38,319 nucleotides of DNA, taken from IMG/VR virus record IMGVR_UViG_3300037234_000305, positions 1 through 38,319 of that record; one strand, 5' to 3'. Made by a program: the position numbers and the translations under genes. Under the pieces are notes generated by a model. That model was given only the letters and a program-made list of their open reading frames with translations, had not been told where the DNA came from and did no database searches. Origin of the DNA: a virus. The number at the start of each line of letters is the position of its first letter. Within the stretch, counting starts at the first letter, position 1. This document shows, one piece after another, positions 15,063 to 23,210 of this stretch.

Positions 15063-15622
15063 GTGACTTTATAGGAAATGGCCCCGAAGGTGGTTTAGAT
15101 TTTGGGAATCTCGCTGGAATAAGATGGACTGACAAGTCTTTCCCTGCAACAGCTTCAAAATTAGGGATACAAGATAAGCCGGATTTTAATTATACGGAAC
15201 TCGGGCTATTATTTCCTTTTGACGATACCGCAGAAAAAATATATATATTAGATCAAATGTGGCATACTAAGAAATTAGATACACCACTAAGGTTGCATAT
15301 TCATTTTCTTCAAGACTCTGTTAATCTTCCTAATTTTGTATGTGAATATAGATTCTATAATAACGGTGCTACTATTCCAGGATGGACAACTATAAAAACA
15401 GATGATGGAGCAGGGGCAGTATTTACATTTGTGGCTACTCCCTTTGTTAACTTAATTCAATTCCCAGAGATACCAGCACCTGTAAATGAAAAAATTAGCG
15501 CAATATTAGATATGAAAATATGGAGAGATGATACTAACATTGCAGGAGATGTATTAACAAAATACATTGATTATCATTTTCAAGTTGATTCTTCGGGCAG
15601 CAGACAGGAGTTTACAAAATGA
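15059..15622 (+). CDS. Beta-rich structural protein with MSDFIG start
   Basis: A 187-aa beta-rich protein. A strand rich in His (L-R-L-H-I-H-F), W-T-T, a central F-P-E-I-P region and a closing Y-H-F-Q-V-D-S-S-G-S-R-Q-E segment resemble a group of phage virion proteins often encoded with head-appendage genes; the exact role is uncertain. It shares its first six residues (MSDFIG) with the next protein, as if both use the same docking peptide or arose by copying of the gene start. Confidence 0.55.
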   Translation: MSDFIGNGPEGGLDFGNLAGIRWTDKSFPATASKLGIQDKPDFNYTELGLLFPFDDTAEKIYILDQMWHTKKLDTPLRLHIHFLQDSVNLPNFVCEYRFYNNGATIPGWTTIKTDDGAGAVFTFVATPFVNLIQFPEIPAPVNEKISAILDMKIWRDDTNIAGDVLTKYIDYHFQVDSSGSRQEFTK

Positions 15623-16185
15623 GTGATTTTATAGGCAGTAATTTAAGCGATAAACCTTCTATAGTTTCTGGTTCAAATGTAGTATCAAACATAACTGTAG
15701 AGCTAGTTAAAAAAGGCTATATGTATACTCTTCAAACTGTAATTGAAGGTTTAGATGACGGAGCAGTAACAGATATATTAATTGACCCGTCTGCATTTAC
15801 TGGTAAGTTTGGTGTATTATATTCATTCGGATTTGCAGTAACCCAAGGAAAGGCAATAGGGCAATTTTTCGCAGGTGGTACTTATTCCGGAGGAACTCCA
15901 CTTTTAGTTTTAAATAGAAATGAGAATTCTTCCAATACTCCAGCAACAACAATAACACAGGCTCCTACCGTTACAGTTTTAGGAAATGGTGGTTTTAAAT
16001 ATATAGCAGGTGGAGAAATTCAGGGGAACAATTTGGCAGGCGGAACAACATCAGGAGAAGATAGCAATTTCCCAACTGAGATAAATCTTTCTGTACCTCG
16101 ATTATTAAGAATCACCCATACGGGAGTTGAAGGGACTTTTGATTTAGAATTAAGACTTGTATTCGCAGAGATATTAGAGACATAA
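15619..16185 (+). CDS. Second beta-rich structural protein with MSDFIG start
   Basis: A 188-aa protein overlapping the previous stop (ATGA). It begins MSDFIG like its neighbour but then differs. It is Gly/Thr/Ser-rich with repeating short strands (F-F-A-G-G-T-Y-S-G-G-T) and looks like a virion surface protein. No catalytic residues. It is the last gene before the promoter of the protease gene. Likely head decoration or fibre; not certain. Confidence 0.55.
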   Translation: MSDFIGSNLSDKPSIVSGSNVVSNITVELVKKGYMYTLQTVIEGLDDGAVTDILIDPSAFTGKFGVLYSFGFAVTQGKAIGQFFAGGTYSGGTPLLVLNRNENSSNTPATTITQAPTVTVLGNGGFKYIAGGEIQGNNLAGGTTSGEDSNFPTEINLSVPRLLRITHTGVEGTFDLELRLVFAEILET

Positions 16186-16194
16186 AGCGTTAAA

Positions 16195-16224
16195 TTGACA
16201 AAACATAAACAATAGAGGTATTAT
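16195..16224 (+). promoter_or_regulatory. Promoter 6 nt before the protease gene
   Basis: TTGACA (16195-16200), an 18-bp spacer and TATTAT (16219-16224). The ATG at 16231 lies at the expected transcription start; TAGAGG would be largely upstream of the RNA. This is the third example of this architecture in the window. It would boost protease-scaffold, decoration and capsid expression. Confidence 0.65.
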
Positions 16225-16230
16225 AGAGGC

Positions 16231-17316
16231 ATGATAATTTTAGAATGGAATGGCGAAATAGGTTACTGGGAATTAGATTCAGATATAGTTTCTAGAGATT
16301 TAAAAAACGCAGGTGGTGATGATATAACTGCAAGGTTTTCATCTCCCGGTGGATCTCTTGGAATTGGTGGTGATATTTATTTAGCACTAATCAATTATAG
16401 AAGAACATATCCCAACGCTCAAATGATATTAGAAATCGGCTCAATGGCTGCTTCATACGGATCATTGATTGCTGCTTCACCTGTTTGGAATAAGGTTAAA
16501 GTTTCTGATATCTCTATGGCTATGTATCATAATCCTGCTAATTTTGTTTATGGTGATTATCAGGCAATGAAAGATAATGCCACAATGTTAGAAGATGCTA
16601 GAGATATGTATTTGAATATATATTCTACTAAATCAGGAAAGAGCGATTCAGATACAATTGCTATGATGGATAAAACTACTTGGTTAATGGGTGGTCAAGC
16701 TATCATTGACGCAGGGTTTGCAGACGAATTAATAACTACAGAAGGTAGTGATGATTCAGACATGTCTATGATTGCAGAAAAGGCAAAAATGGCATATAAA
16801 ACAACTATGGCAAAAATGGCAACAGATTCACAAAATAGCGAAAAGCCTTTTGATTATTCTGGAGCTATGGCAAATATGAGTGCTATTAAAACAACAATGA
16901 ACACAAATACATCGACTCCGGTCGTTGATAATAAACCTACTCCGGTAGGAAAATCTAAAATGGAGGTTCCTATGACGGAAGAGGAATTAGCAAAGTTTAA
17001 AAAAGATAATCCTGAAGCGTACAAAGCCATGATGAAAGATGGTGCGGATCAGGAAAAAACAAAGAACAGTGAAAGAGTAAAATCTCTTACTGAAATGAAA
17101 GATAATGAACGGTATAAAAAAGTACCTGAAATGATCGCTGTAATTGATGATGCTATTAAAGACGGGAAATCAAAAGATGAATGCATGACAGAAATGAACG
17201 CTGTAATGTTATCTGTTTTTAACAACCCTGCAAGAATGGCAGAGATGGAAAGCCCTGAAGATATCGTTAGTGGTGATTCAGTTGTTGAAGAATCCGAAAA
17301 AATAGGGGAGGTGTAA
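16231..17316 (+). CDS. ClpP-type prohead protease with C-terminal scaffold
   Basis: A 361-aa protein. Residues 1-190 are a ClpP/S49-like serine protease that matures the prohead: SPGG at 38-41, nucleophile region GSMAAS with S75, and His100 in MYHNP. A Met/Thr/Asn-rich linker follows (about 190-245), then a charged helical C-terminus typical of a scaffold. Residue 248 is a Met preceded by GGAGG, so a separate scaffold can be made from the same frame, as for lambda C and Nu3. Residue choices come from motif comparison. Confidence 0.85.
   Translation: MIILEWNGEIGYWELDSDIVSRDLKNAGGDDITARFSSPGGSLGIGGDIYLALINYRRTYPNAQMILEIGSMAASYGSLIAASPVWNKVKVSDISMAMYHNPANFVYGDYQAMKDNATMLEDARDMYLNIYSTKSGKSDSDTIAMMDKTTWLMGGQAIIDAGFADELITTEGSDDSDMSMIAEKAKMAYKTTMAKMATDSQNSEKPFDYSGAMANMSAIKTTMNTNTSTPVVDNKPTPVGKSKMEVPMTEEELAKFKKDNPEAYKAMMKDGADQEKTKNSERVKSLTEMKDNERYKKVPEMIAVIDDAIKDGKSKDECMTEMNAVMLSVFNNPARMAEMESPEDIVSGDSVVEESEKIGEV
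16972..17316 (+). CDS. Scaffold protein from an internal in-frame start
   Basis: The ATG at 16972 is in frame with the protease and has GGAGG at 16962-16966, 5 nt upstream, inside coding sequence. It would give a 114-aa, highly charged helical protein (MTEEELAKFKK onward) equal to the protease C-terminus. This is the lambda Nu3 arrangement, where scaffold is translated in excess from within the protease gene. No separate scaffold gene is seen elsewhere, which supports it. Confidence 0.6.
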   Translation: MTEEELAKFKKDNPEAYKAMMKDGADQEKTKNSERVKSLTEMKDNERYKKVPEMIAVIDDAIKDGKSKDECMTEMNAVMLSVFNNPARMAEMESPEDIVSGDSVVEESEKIGEV

Positions 17317-17317
17317 A

Positions 17318-17767
17318 ATGTCAGTATTAGATAACGAAGTTAAGCCTAACGATTATAATTTTACTGAGAAAAAACTTCTTAGTGCAAAAATGGCTGTTGA
17401 AATGTCAGTTACAAACAATACTACCAGAACAATGAAGTTTGGTGAAACTGTTTTCTTGAATGGTTACGTTGGTGAAGTTATGGAACAGGATGGAATAATT
17501 GCAACGGCTACAGGTTTAATAAATATTAATCCAGATCGTCACATTTCAATGAATCAGGTTGATGTTGCAGATACATTTGCAGCACAAAAGAATCCTATTT
17601 ACTTTTTACCACAAACAAATAGTGATCCAGGTGAATGGAAAGATACTGATACTACCGGACTTGTAGTATTTAAAGCGGAAGTTGTAGAGTCTGGACCAGC
17701 GGAAACACCTGCATATATCGTATTTAAACCACCATACCAAAATGGTGATTTAGCGTTAACAACATAG
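17318..17767 (+). CDS. Head decoration protein candidate (gpD-like)
   Basis: A 149-aa protein between protease and major capsid, the place of lambda gpD, which binds capsid three-fold sites and stabilises the expanded head. It is beta-rich and lacks Cys. GGGGAGG precedes the start. The N-terminal L-L-S-A-K-M stretch may be the arm that contacts the capsid. Longer than lambda gpD (about 110 aa) by an N-terminal extension. Family membership inferred from position and fold pattern. Confidence 0.55.
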   Translation: MSVLDNEVKPNDYNFTEKKLLSAKMAVEMSVTNNTTRTMKFGETVFLNGYVGEVMEQDGIIATATGLININPDRHISMNQVDVADTFAAQKNPIYFLPQTNSDPGEWKDTDTTGLVVFKAEVVESGPAETPAYIVFKPPYQNGDLALTT

Positions 17768-17781
17768 GAGGGCTTTGAAAA

Positions 17782-19017
17782 ATGAGTACTAAGTTTACGT
17801 CAAGAATGACACTTGCTGAAGAGGCAAGAGAAAAAAGAGACTCTGGTAAGATGAGATTAAAGCCAGTTGTTTTCTCTAATCCTGTATTGTCTGGAACATT
17901 TGACAATATGAGTTCGCAACAAAAATTTGATGCAATTGCAGGTATGACAGCTTCAAGTCTGACTCCTTCTAATCTTGCAACTTCCTTGAAGATTACAGAG
18001 CAGTTTGATAGTGGTTTTGAAGTTCCAATGATGTGGAGCGATAAAAAGAAAGGAACAGTTTCAGAGAAATTGACAGCCGGAACTTTTATGAGTTCAAACA
18101 CTCTTCCTGCAGATTGGCAGAACCTTTGGGATGCAATAAGAATTGATGTAACTGTTAAGAAAGCAGCAATGCCGACTATCAGACAGTTTATATATAACAT
18201 CAAAACTAATCCTAACTATACCAGAACTCTTAAGCCAACTGAACTTGGTAGAGCTTCAATTTATTTTGAAAAAAATAATGGTCATGGTCAAGCAGTTCCA
18301 CAGGGTGAAATCCTTGGTGGTGGTTATGAGACTTTTGATATTGAAATCTATGGTGCTGGTTTTACATGGGATCTATTAGGTGAACTTTTCGGAATGGCTA
18401 TTACTCCAGATGAAATGACAAATGCCTTAATTATGGGTGAGAACGCTTTAAAAGACGATCTTGCAATTAGTCCTATCATAAACTTCTCTTATGTAGCAGC
18501 AGCTTTAACAGCAGCATCTACAGAGGGTACAGCTAGACAAGAGAAATTATGGAACACTCTTGTTGATGGTAGAGATGATATGAGAGTTAGAAATCATCCG
18601 GCAACAGGTAGACCACTTGATACAAGTAATTTAATTATACTTGCAAGTGCTTTTGATGCTGAGAATATCTTAGATGTTTCTAAAGGTCTTCCATCAGTTC
18701 AGGATAAAACTATCAATTCTCTATCATGGCTTAAGCAGGTTATTGCTTACGAAGGTGAGACAATCGAGCTTAGAGATAGAACTATTGAATATGATGGTGT
18801 TGCCGTAGGTACATGTTTCATGTTGATCCCTGCTTCACAATTACCTGCTTCCGGTTATATGGAAATTGCAGTTAAACGTGATTTAGTTGTTGAGACTGAT
18901 TTAAAGCCTAATGTAAATAACTTATCAAGAGAACAAAAAGCTTGGTGGTTTGCTGAAGGTATCTGGTACAAAGGTATTCAGTACTTCGTACAAAAGATAA
19001 CTTTACCAGCATGGTAA
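17782..19017 (+). CDS. Major capsid protein (HK97-fold candidate)
   Basis: A 411-aa protein preceded by GGAGGG. Its position after the decoration gene, size, and mixed alpha/beta composition fit a HK97-fold capsid subunit. A long N-terminal helical region (about 8-60), a central spine-like helical segment (about 190-230), and a C-terminal segment ending Y-F-V-Q-K-I-T-L-P-A-W are seen. Codon use is clean, and the opposite-strand open frame at 17724-18203 is only a shadow. The exact capsid subfamily is not resolved by eye. Confidence 0.8.
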   Translation: MSTKFTSRMTLAEEAREKRDSGKMRLKPVVFSNPVLSGTFDNMSSQQKFDAIAGMTASSLTPSNLATSLKITEQFDSGFEVPMMWSDKKKGTVSEKLTAGTFMSSNTLPADWQNLWDAIRIDVTVKKAAMPTIRQFIYNIKTNPNYTRTLKPTELGRASIYFEKNNGHGQAVPQGEILGGGYETFDIEIYGAGFTWDLLGELFGMAITPDEMTNALIMGENALKDDLAISPIINFSYVAAALTAASTEGTARQEKLWNTLVDGRDDMRVRNHPATGRPLDTSNLIILASAFDAENILDVSKGLPSVQDKTINSLSWLKQVIAYEGETIELRDRTIEYDGVAVGTCFMLIPASQLPASGYMEIAVKRDLVVETDLKPNVNNLSREQKAWWFAEGIWYKGIQYFVQKITLPAW

Positions 19018-19024
19018 TAGGTGA

Positions 19025-19504
19025 ATGAGAAAAGTTTCTATTGTTGGTGGTGGAGTTGGTTTTAAAAATGCACTTGTCACAGGTTGTGAAATCTGGACAG
19101 TTCAAAGTGTGTTTCCTAAACTGGGGAAAGCTGATAAAGTTTTCCGGCTCCATGACCATGAGTTACTTTTTGATATAATAGATAATACGGAGATTGTCAC
19201 TTTTGATGATCTCCCTGTTATAAAGATGGTTGAGTCATTCGGCAGTTATTTCCATTCATCTATTTCTTGGATGGTTGGATATGCAGTTTTGACAGGTTGC
19301 AAATATATAGAATTCCATGGCATTGATATGTTATTGGAGTCTGAGTATAGTGACCAGAGAGACGGATTATTCCGAATGATTGGAATATCCCAGATGTTAG
19401 GTGTTCGGTTTATTGTTCCTGATTGGTCTGGAGTATTTATGAAAGAAAAATTATATGGATTGGGAGAAATTGAAAATGGCAGAAGCAACAGAAAAAGTAT
19501 ATGA
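19025..19504 (+). CDS. Rossmann-like protein resembling MptE / DUF115
   Basis: A 159-aa protein. The N-terminus (KVSIVGGGVG) is a Gly-rich nucleotide-binding-type loop. FHGIDMLLESEYSDQRDG at about 97-114 and G-V-R-F-I-V-P-D-W-S near 125-134 match conserved parts of a Rossmann-like group related to MptE-like / DUF115 proteins found in many phages. In cells, relatives handle pterin or sugar-nucleotide-type substrates. An enzyme-like protein among head genes is unusual; it may modify a virion or host glycan, which is inference. Confidence 0.55.
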   Translation: MRKVSIVGGGVGFKNALVTGCEIWTVQSVFPKLGKADKVFRLHDHELLFDIIDNTEIVTFDDLPVIKMVESFGSYFHSSISWMVGYAVLTGCKYIEFHGIDMLLESEYSDQRDGLFRMIGISQMLGVRFIVPDWSGVFMKEKLYGLGEIENGRSNRKSI

Positions 19505-19700
19505 GGTTTTACCAGGGAAAAAGTACACTGGTAAACACGGTGTTTATGTTGGGAAGTGTGACAGTAAAATTGTCGGTGATAAATTTAAAGAGTCTGAAAT
19601 AATGGGTGGTGAAGAACATCTTGAAATGGCTTTAAAAGGTAGCGATAAATATAAAGTTAAACCTGTTATTAAAATATCAACGGCTAAGGCTAAAAAATGA
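19476..19700 (+). CDS. Hypothetical protein, 74 aa
   Basis: The ATG at 19476 lies inside the end of the previous gene, with GGGAG about 11 nt upstream; an in-frame ATG at 19455 is possible but has no such site. Strongly basic C-terminus (K-I-S-T-A-K-A-K-K). The centre is beta-like. It lies in the head-to-tail connector region, so a connector or accessory role is plausible. Overlaps the next gene by 4 nt. Confidence 0.5.
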   Translation: MAEATEKVYEVLPGKKYTGKHGVYVGKCDSKIVGDKFKESEIMGGEEHLEMALKGSDKYKVKPVIKISTAKAKK

Positions 19701-19876
19701 TAGCCCTTAAATCTTTTGAAAATAAAACCTTTGGTAAAATCACCAAGGGTCAAACTATCCCGGAAAGAGTTTTAAAATCTATGGATCAGAGAGCTTTGAA
19801 GGCTGCTGGTTTTATTGCTGATGAAGAAAAAAAAGAACCTGTAAAAAAGACTATAAAAAAGGGAACTAAAAAATAA
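19697..19876 (+). CDS. Small basic protein, 59 aa
   Basis: The ATG at 19697 overlaps the previous stop and the TAA touches the ATG of the next gene. An N-terminal strand-rich half with KGQTIPERVLKSM is followed by a helix and a Lys-rich tail (KKTIKKGTKK). Similar short proteins with a flexible basic tail sit between capsid and head-completion genes in other phages. A head-completion accessory is possible; not proven. Confidence 0.55.
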   Translation: MIALKSFENKTFGKITKGQTIPERVLKSMDQRALKAAGFIADEEKKEPVKKTIKKGTKK

Positions 19877-20257
19877 ATGGGAATAGACTTGCAAGCTAGA
19901 TCAGTTTCAGATTCACAGAAGATTCATAATGGTACTCTTGGTACTGGTGGATTTAATGTATCTCTGAAGTTTACAAGTCTGGTTCCTGAAGTTTTGACTA
20001 TCCAGGGATTGTTTAATGATACATCGTTAAATATTAATCCTGAAACTGGAATGTTAATGATTGGTTCTAAGATAGCTATTTCTTTCCATCAATCAGATCT
20101 AACTATATGGGACGGTTTATCAACTTTAGCCAGATGGAAAATTGAGTTCAACAATGGTGCTGGACAAACTGTCATCTGTGAAATTGACCCCGTTATGCCA
20201 GATAGATCTTTTGGGGATATATTAGTTATGTGTAAAATCATATCAGGACATAAATAA
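19877..20257 (+). CDS. Candidate head-tail connector protein, 126 aa
   Basis: It begins directly at the previous stop and overlaps the next start by one base (TAATG). Mostly beta with a W-D-G-L turn and a C-terminal strand pair. In Mu- and lambda-like maps, proteins of this size after the capsid gene are head-completion or stopper proteins, which is the basis for the call. No sequence motif decides it. Confidence 0.4.
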   Translation: MGIDLQARSVSDSQKIHNGTLGTGGFNVSLKFTSLVPEVLTIQGLFNDTSLNINPETGMLMIGSKIAISFHQSDLTIWDGLSTLARWKIEFNNGAGQTVICEIDPVMPDRSFGDILVMCKIISGHK

Positions 20258-20859
20258 TGGCGGGTATAGAATTACCTCCATGGGTACAGTTTAAAACAAA
20301 CGCGGTTGCTATCCTGCAAGTTATAGCAGCAGAAGAAAAAATAGTAGATCCTGAAAGGGATTTTATTGTTAATAAAGACCGTTACAGGCCATGGATTGAA
20401 GCGGAACAAACTAAACCTTTGGTTAACGTTATGATTCAGGGTATGATTCAGGATTCTGCAAGATCAAGTGCAAGAACATGTTCTCTTGATGACGTTGTTG
20501 TAAACTTTGATATGTATGTAATCGGTAAAGCTGGGGAAGTATTGCCAGTAGATGAAGAAGCAGCCCAGAGACTTGATTTGTTAGTAGCGCAAGTCCGAGA
20601 GGGATTAACCCGATTAGATTTAATTGATTTTGGTTTCCCGATAGGTACAATTGACAGAAGTCAAAACTTGACGTTGACTTATTATAGTCAAGAAAACGAA
20701 CAGGCTACAGGGCAGTACGCTCCTGCTAGATTGAGCATGAATGTACAATTCCCATTCGAGCCACAAGATAAAACAGAATATTTAGATTTAACGGAACTCA
20801 ATGTTGATGTTTCTGACGATCTTGCAGAATTATATAAATTGAAATTTAATTATCCATAG
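20257..20859 (+). CDS. Candidate tail terminator (Mu gp37-like)
   Basis: A 200-aa protein immediately before the sheath gene, the place of Mu gp37. An N-terminal helix (WVQFKTNAVAILQVIAAEEK), a central beta region and a helix with LDLLVAQVREGL fit the tail-terminator fold, which caps the tail tube and joins it to the head. The C-terminal 30 residues are acidic. Moderate confidence from order and secondary structure. Confidence 0.5.
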   Translation: MAGIELPPWVQFKTNAVAILQVIAAEEKIVDPERDFIVNKDRYRPWIEAEQTKPLVNVMIQGMIQDSARSSARTCSLDDVVVNFDMYVIGKAGEVLPVDEEAAQRLDLLVAQVREGLTRLDLIDFGFPIGTIDRSQNLTLTYYSQENEQATGQYAPARLSMNVQFPFEPQDKTEYLDLTELNVDVSDDLAELYKLKFNYP

Positions 20860-20869
20860 GAGGATTAAA

Positions 20870-22357
20870 ATGGAAATAGACCCGAATGTAAGAGCATCTA
20901 ATGTTTTTGTTGAGATGCAGGGTGTAAAAAGGGGAGTAGGTTCAAACTTTTTACCTCCTACAGGTTTAATTTTAGGACAGTATGATCAAGCGAGTGTAGG
21001 GGTTATTGATTACACCCCTATCCAGTTACTAGGTGCTGATGCAGTTGGTTCAAAGTTTGGTTTTGGTTCAGAGATTCACAGACAGGCACTTTGGGTGTTT
21101 GGTCTACTCGGTGGGTTTTCTGATAAATTATGGTTTTCTCCAATTCCAGAACCAGGGGGAGGAGTAGTAGGAACAGGTGATATAGCTTTTGCTGTAAATG
21201 CCTCAACTTCTGGAACTTACTATTTTTCTATTGGTGGAGATGTAGTTAACTTTGGTGTTAATAAAGATGCTACACCTACGGAAATCGGGGATAGTTTTGT
21301 TACTGCAATTACAGCAAACCTTAATGGTATGGTAACAGCTGCAAATGTAGCAGGGACAGTAACACTAACATCTAAAAACAAAGGTGTTAATGCTAACGAA
21401 ATTAAGTTAGTTCTTAATCCATCCGGTGTAAGTCAAGAAGATCAAAACCCAGGAGCAACAACCGTTGCAGTTGGTGAATATTTAACTGGTGGTAGTGGTG
21501 CAACTGATATCCATGATACATTCTTCAATTCATCTGAAGAGGATATCTTAGGGGATAGATTTTATACAATGATTTCTTGTCCTTATTCTGATGCAACTAA
21601 TCTTGGTTATGTAGATGATTCTTGGAATGCTCGAAAAGATCCAGGAGTTAAAAGACCATTTGGTGCAGTAGTTGGATATGCTAAAGAAACATTGACTCAG
21701 GCTTTAGCATTACCGGCAACAATTAACAGTGAAGGTATTTGTCCGGTTTGGGAATCAAGATCTTATGCACCAGCTTTTGAATTATCGGCTGCAGTAATGG
21801 GAATAGTTATGGAATCTTGTAAACTTGATCCAGGTAGACCATTCAAAACTCTTGCAACTGGAATCCCAATGGATACAGGTTTATCAGATTTATCCTATGC
21901 AAAAAACGATGCATTGTTTAAAGCTGGTATGAGTTACTTTAAAACCGTTGGATCTGAAATGGTTACAGGTGATTTAGCATTATCATACAGACTTAACGGT
22001 GTAGCTGCTGCAGATGATTCATGGTTTGACCTTGTTGCTCTAACTCTTAGACAACAGAAGGTTTATGATATCGAACAGGTGTTCATTTCCGCTCCTTACG
22101 AACGGGGGATTTTAGCAGATGATACGAATATTTCTATTAAGCCTTATGTTATTAAGCCTAAAAAAGTTATCGCTGATATCTCAGCACTGGTTAATTCGTG
22201 GGATTTTGAAGGGTGGACAAAGAACGCTGCAGAAGTTAAAGCAAGTATTACAGCAATAATCAATGTTAGTAATAATAGCCGAATAGATGCGACAGTAACA
22301 GACGATGAGGCGAAAGCTCTTAGAATTGTTTCAGTACTGTATAACTTTTTATTTTAA
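20870..22357 (+). CDS. Contractile tail sheath protein (Mu gp39/gpL-like)
   Basis: A 495-aa protein with TAGGAGG before its ATG. Sheath features: an N-terminal segment V-R-A-S-N-V-F-V-E-M-Q-G, a central beta-rich insertion (about 105-210), a GYAKETLTQALALPATINSE stretch mid-protein and a C-terminus ending in a conserved L-Y-N-F-L-F strand used to link subunits. The size is close to Mu gpL. It makes the tail contractile and therefore the phage a myovirus. Confidence 0.85.
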   Translation: MEIDPNVRASNVFVEMQGVKRGVGSNFLPPTGLILGQYDQASVGVIDYTPIQLLGADAVGSKFGFGSEIHRQALWVFGLLGGFSDKLWFSPIPEPGGGVVGTGDIAFAVNASTSGTYYFSIGGDVVNFGVNKDATPTEIGDSFVTAITANLNGMVTAANVAGTVTLTSKNKGVNANEIKLVLNPSGVSQEDQNPGATTVAVGEYLTGGSGATDIHDTFFNSSEEDILGDRFYTMISCPYSDATNLGYVDDSWNARKDPGVKRPFGAVVGYAKETLTQALALPATINSEGICPVWESRSYAPAFELSAAVMGIVMESCKLDPGRPFKTLATGIPMDTGLSDLSYAKNDALFKAGMSYFKTVGSEMVTGDLALSYRLNGVAAADDSWFDLVALTLRQQKVYDIEQVFISAPYERGILADDTNISIKPYVIKPKKVIADISALVNSWDFEGWTKNAAEVKASITAIINVSNNSRIDATVTDDEAKALRIVSVLYNFLF

Positions 22358-22367
22358 GGGGGATTAA

Positions 22368-22742
22368 ATGAGTAATTTTATTCGTGGGGGAGTTCCCCGA
22401 GATATCAATTTAGGTGGTTTTACTTTCCAGGCAGCAGAGGGAGAAACTTCTGTCCTTAGGTTAAGTGGTCGAGGTGGTACAGTTAAGCTATCCGGTAGCA
22501 GTCTACCATATAAAGAATCTAATCCGCAGATAGGAGCCTTTAATCAGACTCTTACTGTAGATGAGGATGATTTTGCAAACCTTAGAACTTTGCAGGATTC
22601 AAACGAAGTAATTACTGGGTATGTAACAATGCCTAGTGGTAAAACTTACAACCTGTTTGTGTCAATTTCCAACGACGATGCTTTAGAGCTAGACAACGGA
22701 ACGGTATCACTTGAAACAATGGGTAATGTTGAGTTACAATAG
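22368..22742 (+). CDS. Tail tube protein (Mu gp40-like)
   Basis: A 124-aa beta-rich protein straight after the sheath with GGGGG before the ATG. The IRGGVPRDINLGGFTFQAAE start and the paired strands to residue 120 fit a tail tube subunit, which stacks in hexameric rings under the sheath. A strong terminator follows, as is usual for a highly expressed tube gene. Confidence 0.75.
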   Translation: MSNFIRGGVPRDINLGGFTFQAAEGETSVLRLSGRGGTVKLSGSSLPYKESNPQIGAFNQTLTVDEDDFANLRTLQDSNEVITGYVTMPSGKTYNLFVSISNDDALELDNGTVSLETMGNVELQ

Positions 22743-22752
22743 ATGAACAAAG

Positions 22753-22777
22753 CCCCTAGGAATAGGGGTGTTTTTTA
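22753..22777 (+). terminator. Strong intrinsic terminator after the tube gene
   Basis: GCCCCTA (22753-22759) pairs with TAGGGGT (22764-22770) around a GGAA tetraloop (GNRA type) and is followed by T6 (22772-22777). It separates the abundant sheath and tube from the chaperone and tape-measure genes. Confidence 0.85.
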
Positions 22778-22787
22778 GGAGAAACGG

Positions 22788-23210
22788 ATGGAGAAATTAA
22801 GTAAAGATGAGGCAGAGGAACTATTAACAAATTGGGCTGATTGTATGGAATTGGATACAGATTCAGAATTATTTGAAGATGCAAAAGATGAATTATCAAA
22901 CCCGGTTAAGTTACAGAAATTAACATTTGATCCAGAGACAGAGATCTTTTCTTTACAGTTAATTAAACCTGTTACTTACAATGATGGGAAAGAAATTCAT
23001 ATTATAGAAATAAAAGAATGTGACTTTGAAAGTAAAAGAGTACTGCAGAAATATAAAGAGAATGAAAGCATTGCAAGTGCATGCGCTGTAATATCTTCAT
23101 ATATTAGCCAGCCTATTTCTATTGTAAACAAATTAAAAGATAGAGATATTAACAGAATCAACGCTGTTATTATGTGTTTTATTACACAGACACAAGTTAA
23201 AAAAAAATAG
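22788..23210 (+). CDS. Tail assembly chaperone (Mu gp41-like)
   Basis: A 140-aa protein between tube and tape measure, the conserved position of tail assembly chaperones. The region FSLQLIKPVTYNDGKEIHII at about 64-83 matches the beta start of Mu gp41/P2 gpE-type proteins, followed by helices. The gene ends with GTT and nine A before TAG. Slippage there joins it to the downstream frame, giving the longer product normally required for loading the tape measure. Confidence 0.7.
   Translation: MEKLSKDEAEELLTNWADCMELDTDSELFEDAKDELSNPVKLQKLTFDPETEIFSLQLIKPVTYNDGKEIHIIEIKECDFESKRVLQKYKENESIASACAVISSYISQPISIVNKLKDRDINRINAVIMCFITQTQVKKK
23199..23207 (+). other. A9 slippery site for a -1 ribosomal frameshift
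   Basis: Nine A (23199-23207) precede the TAG at 23208. In the zero frame they are three Lys codons, so the A-AAA-AAA heptamer is satisfied. A -1 shift reads ATA at 23207 and stays open to 23488. Polymerase slippage could do the same. No strong downstream hairpin was seen. Confidence 0.7.

Noticed and set aside
17724-18203. A 159-codon minus-strand open frame
   Set aside because: It lies opposite the capsid gene, with no ribosome-binding site or recognisable domain.
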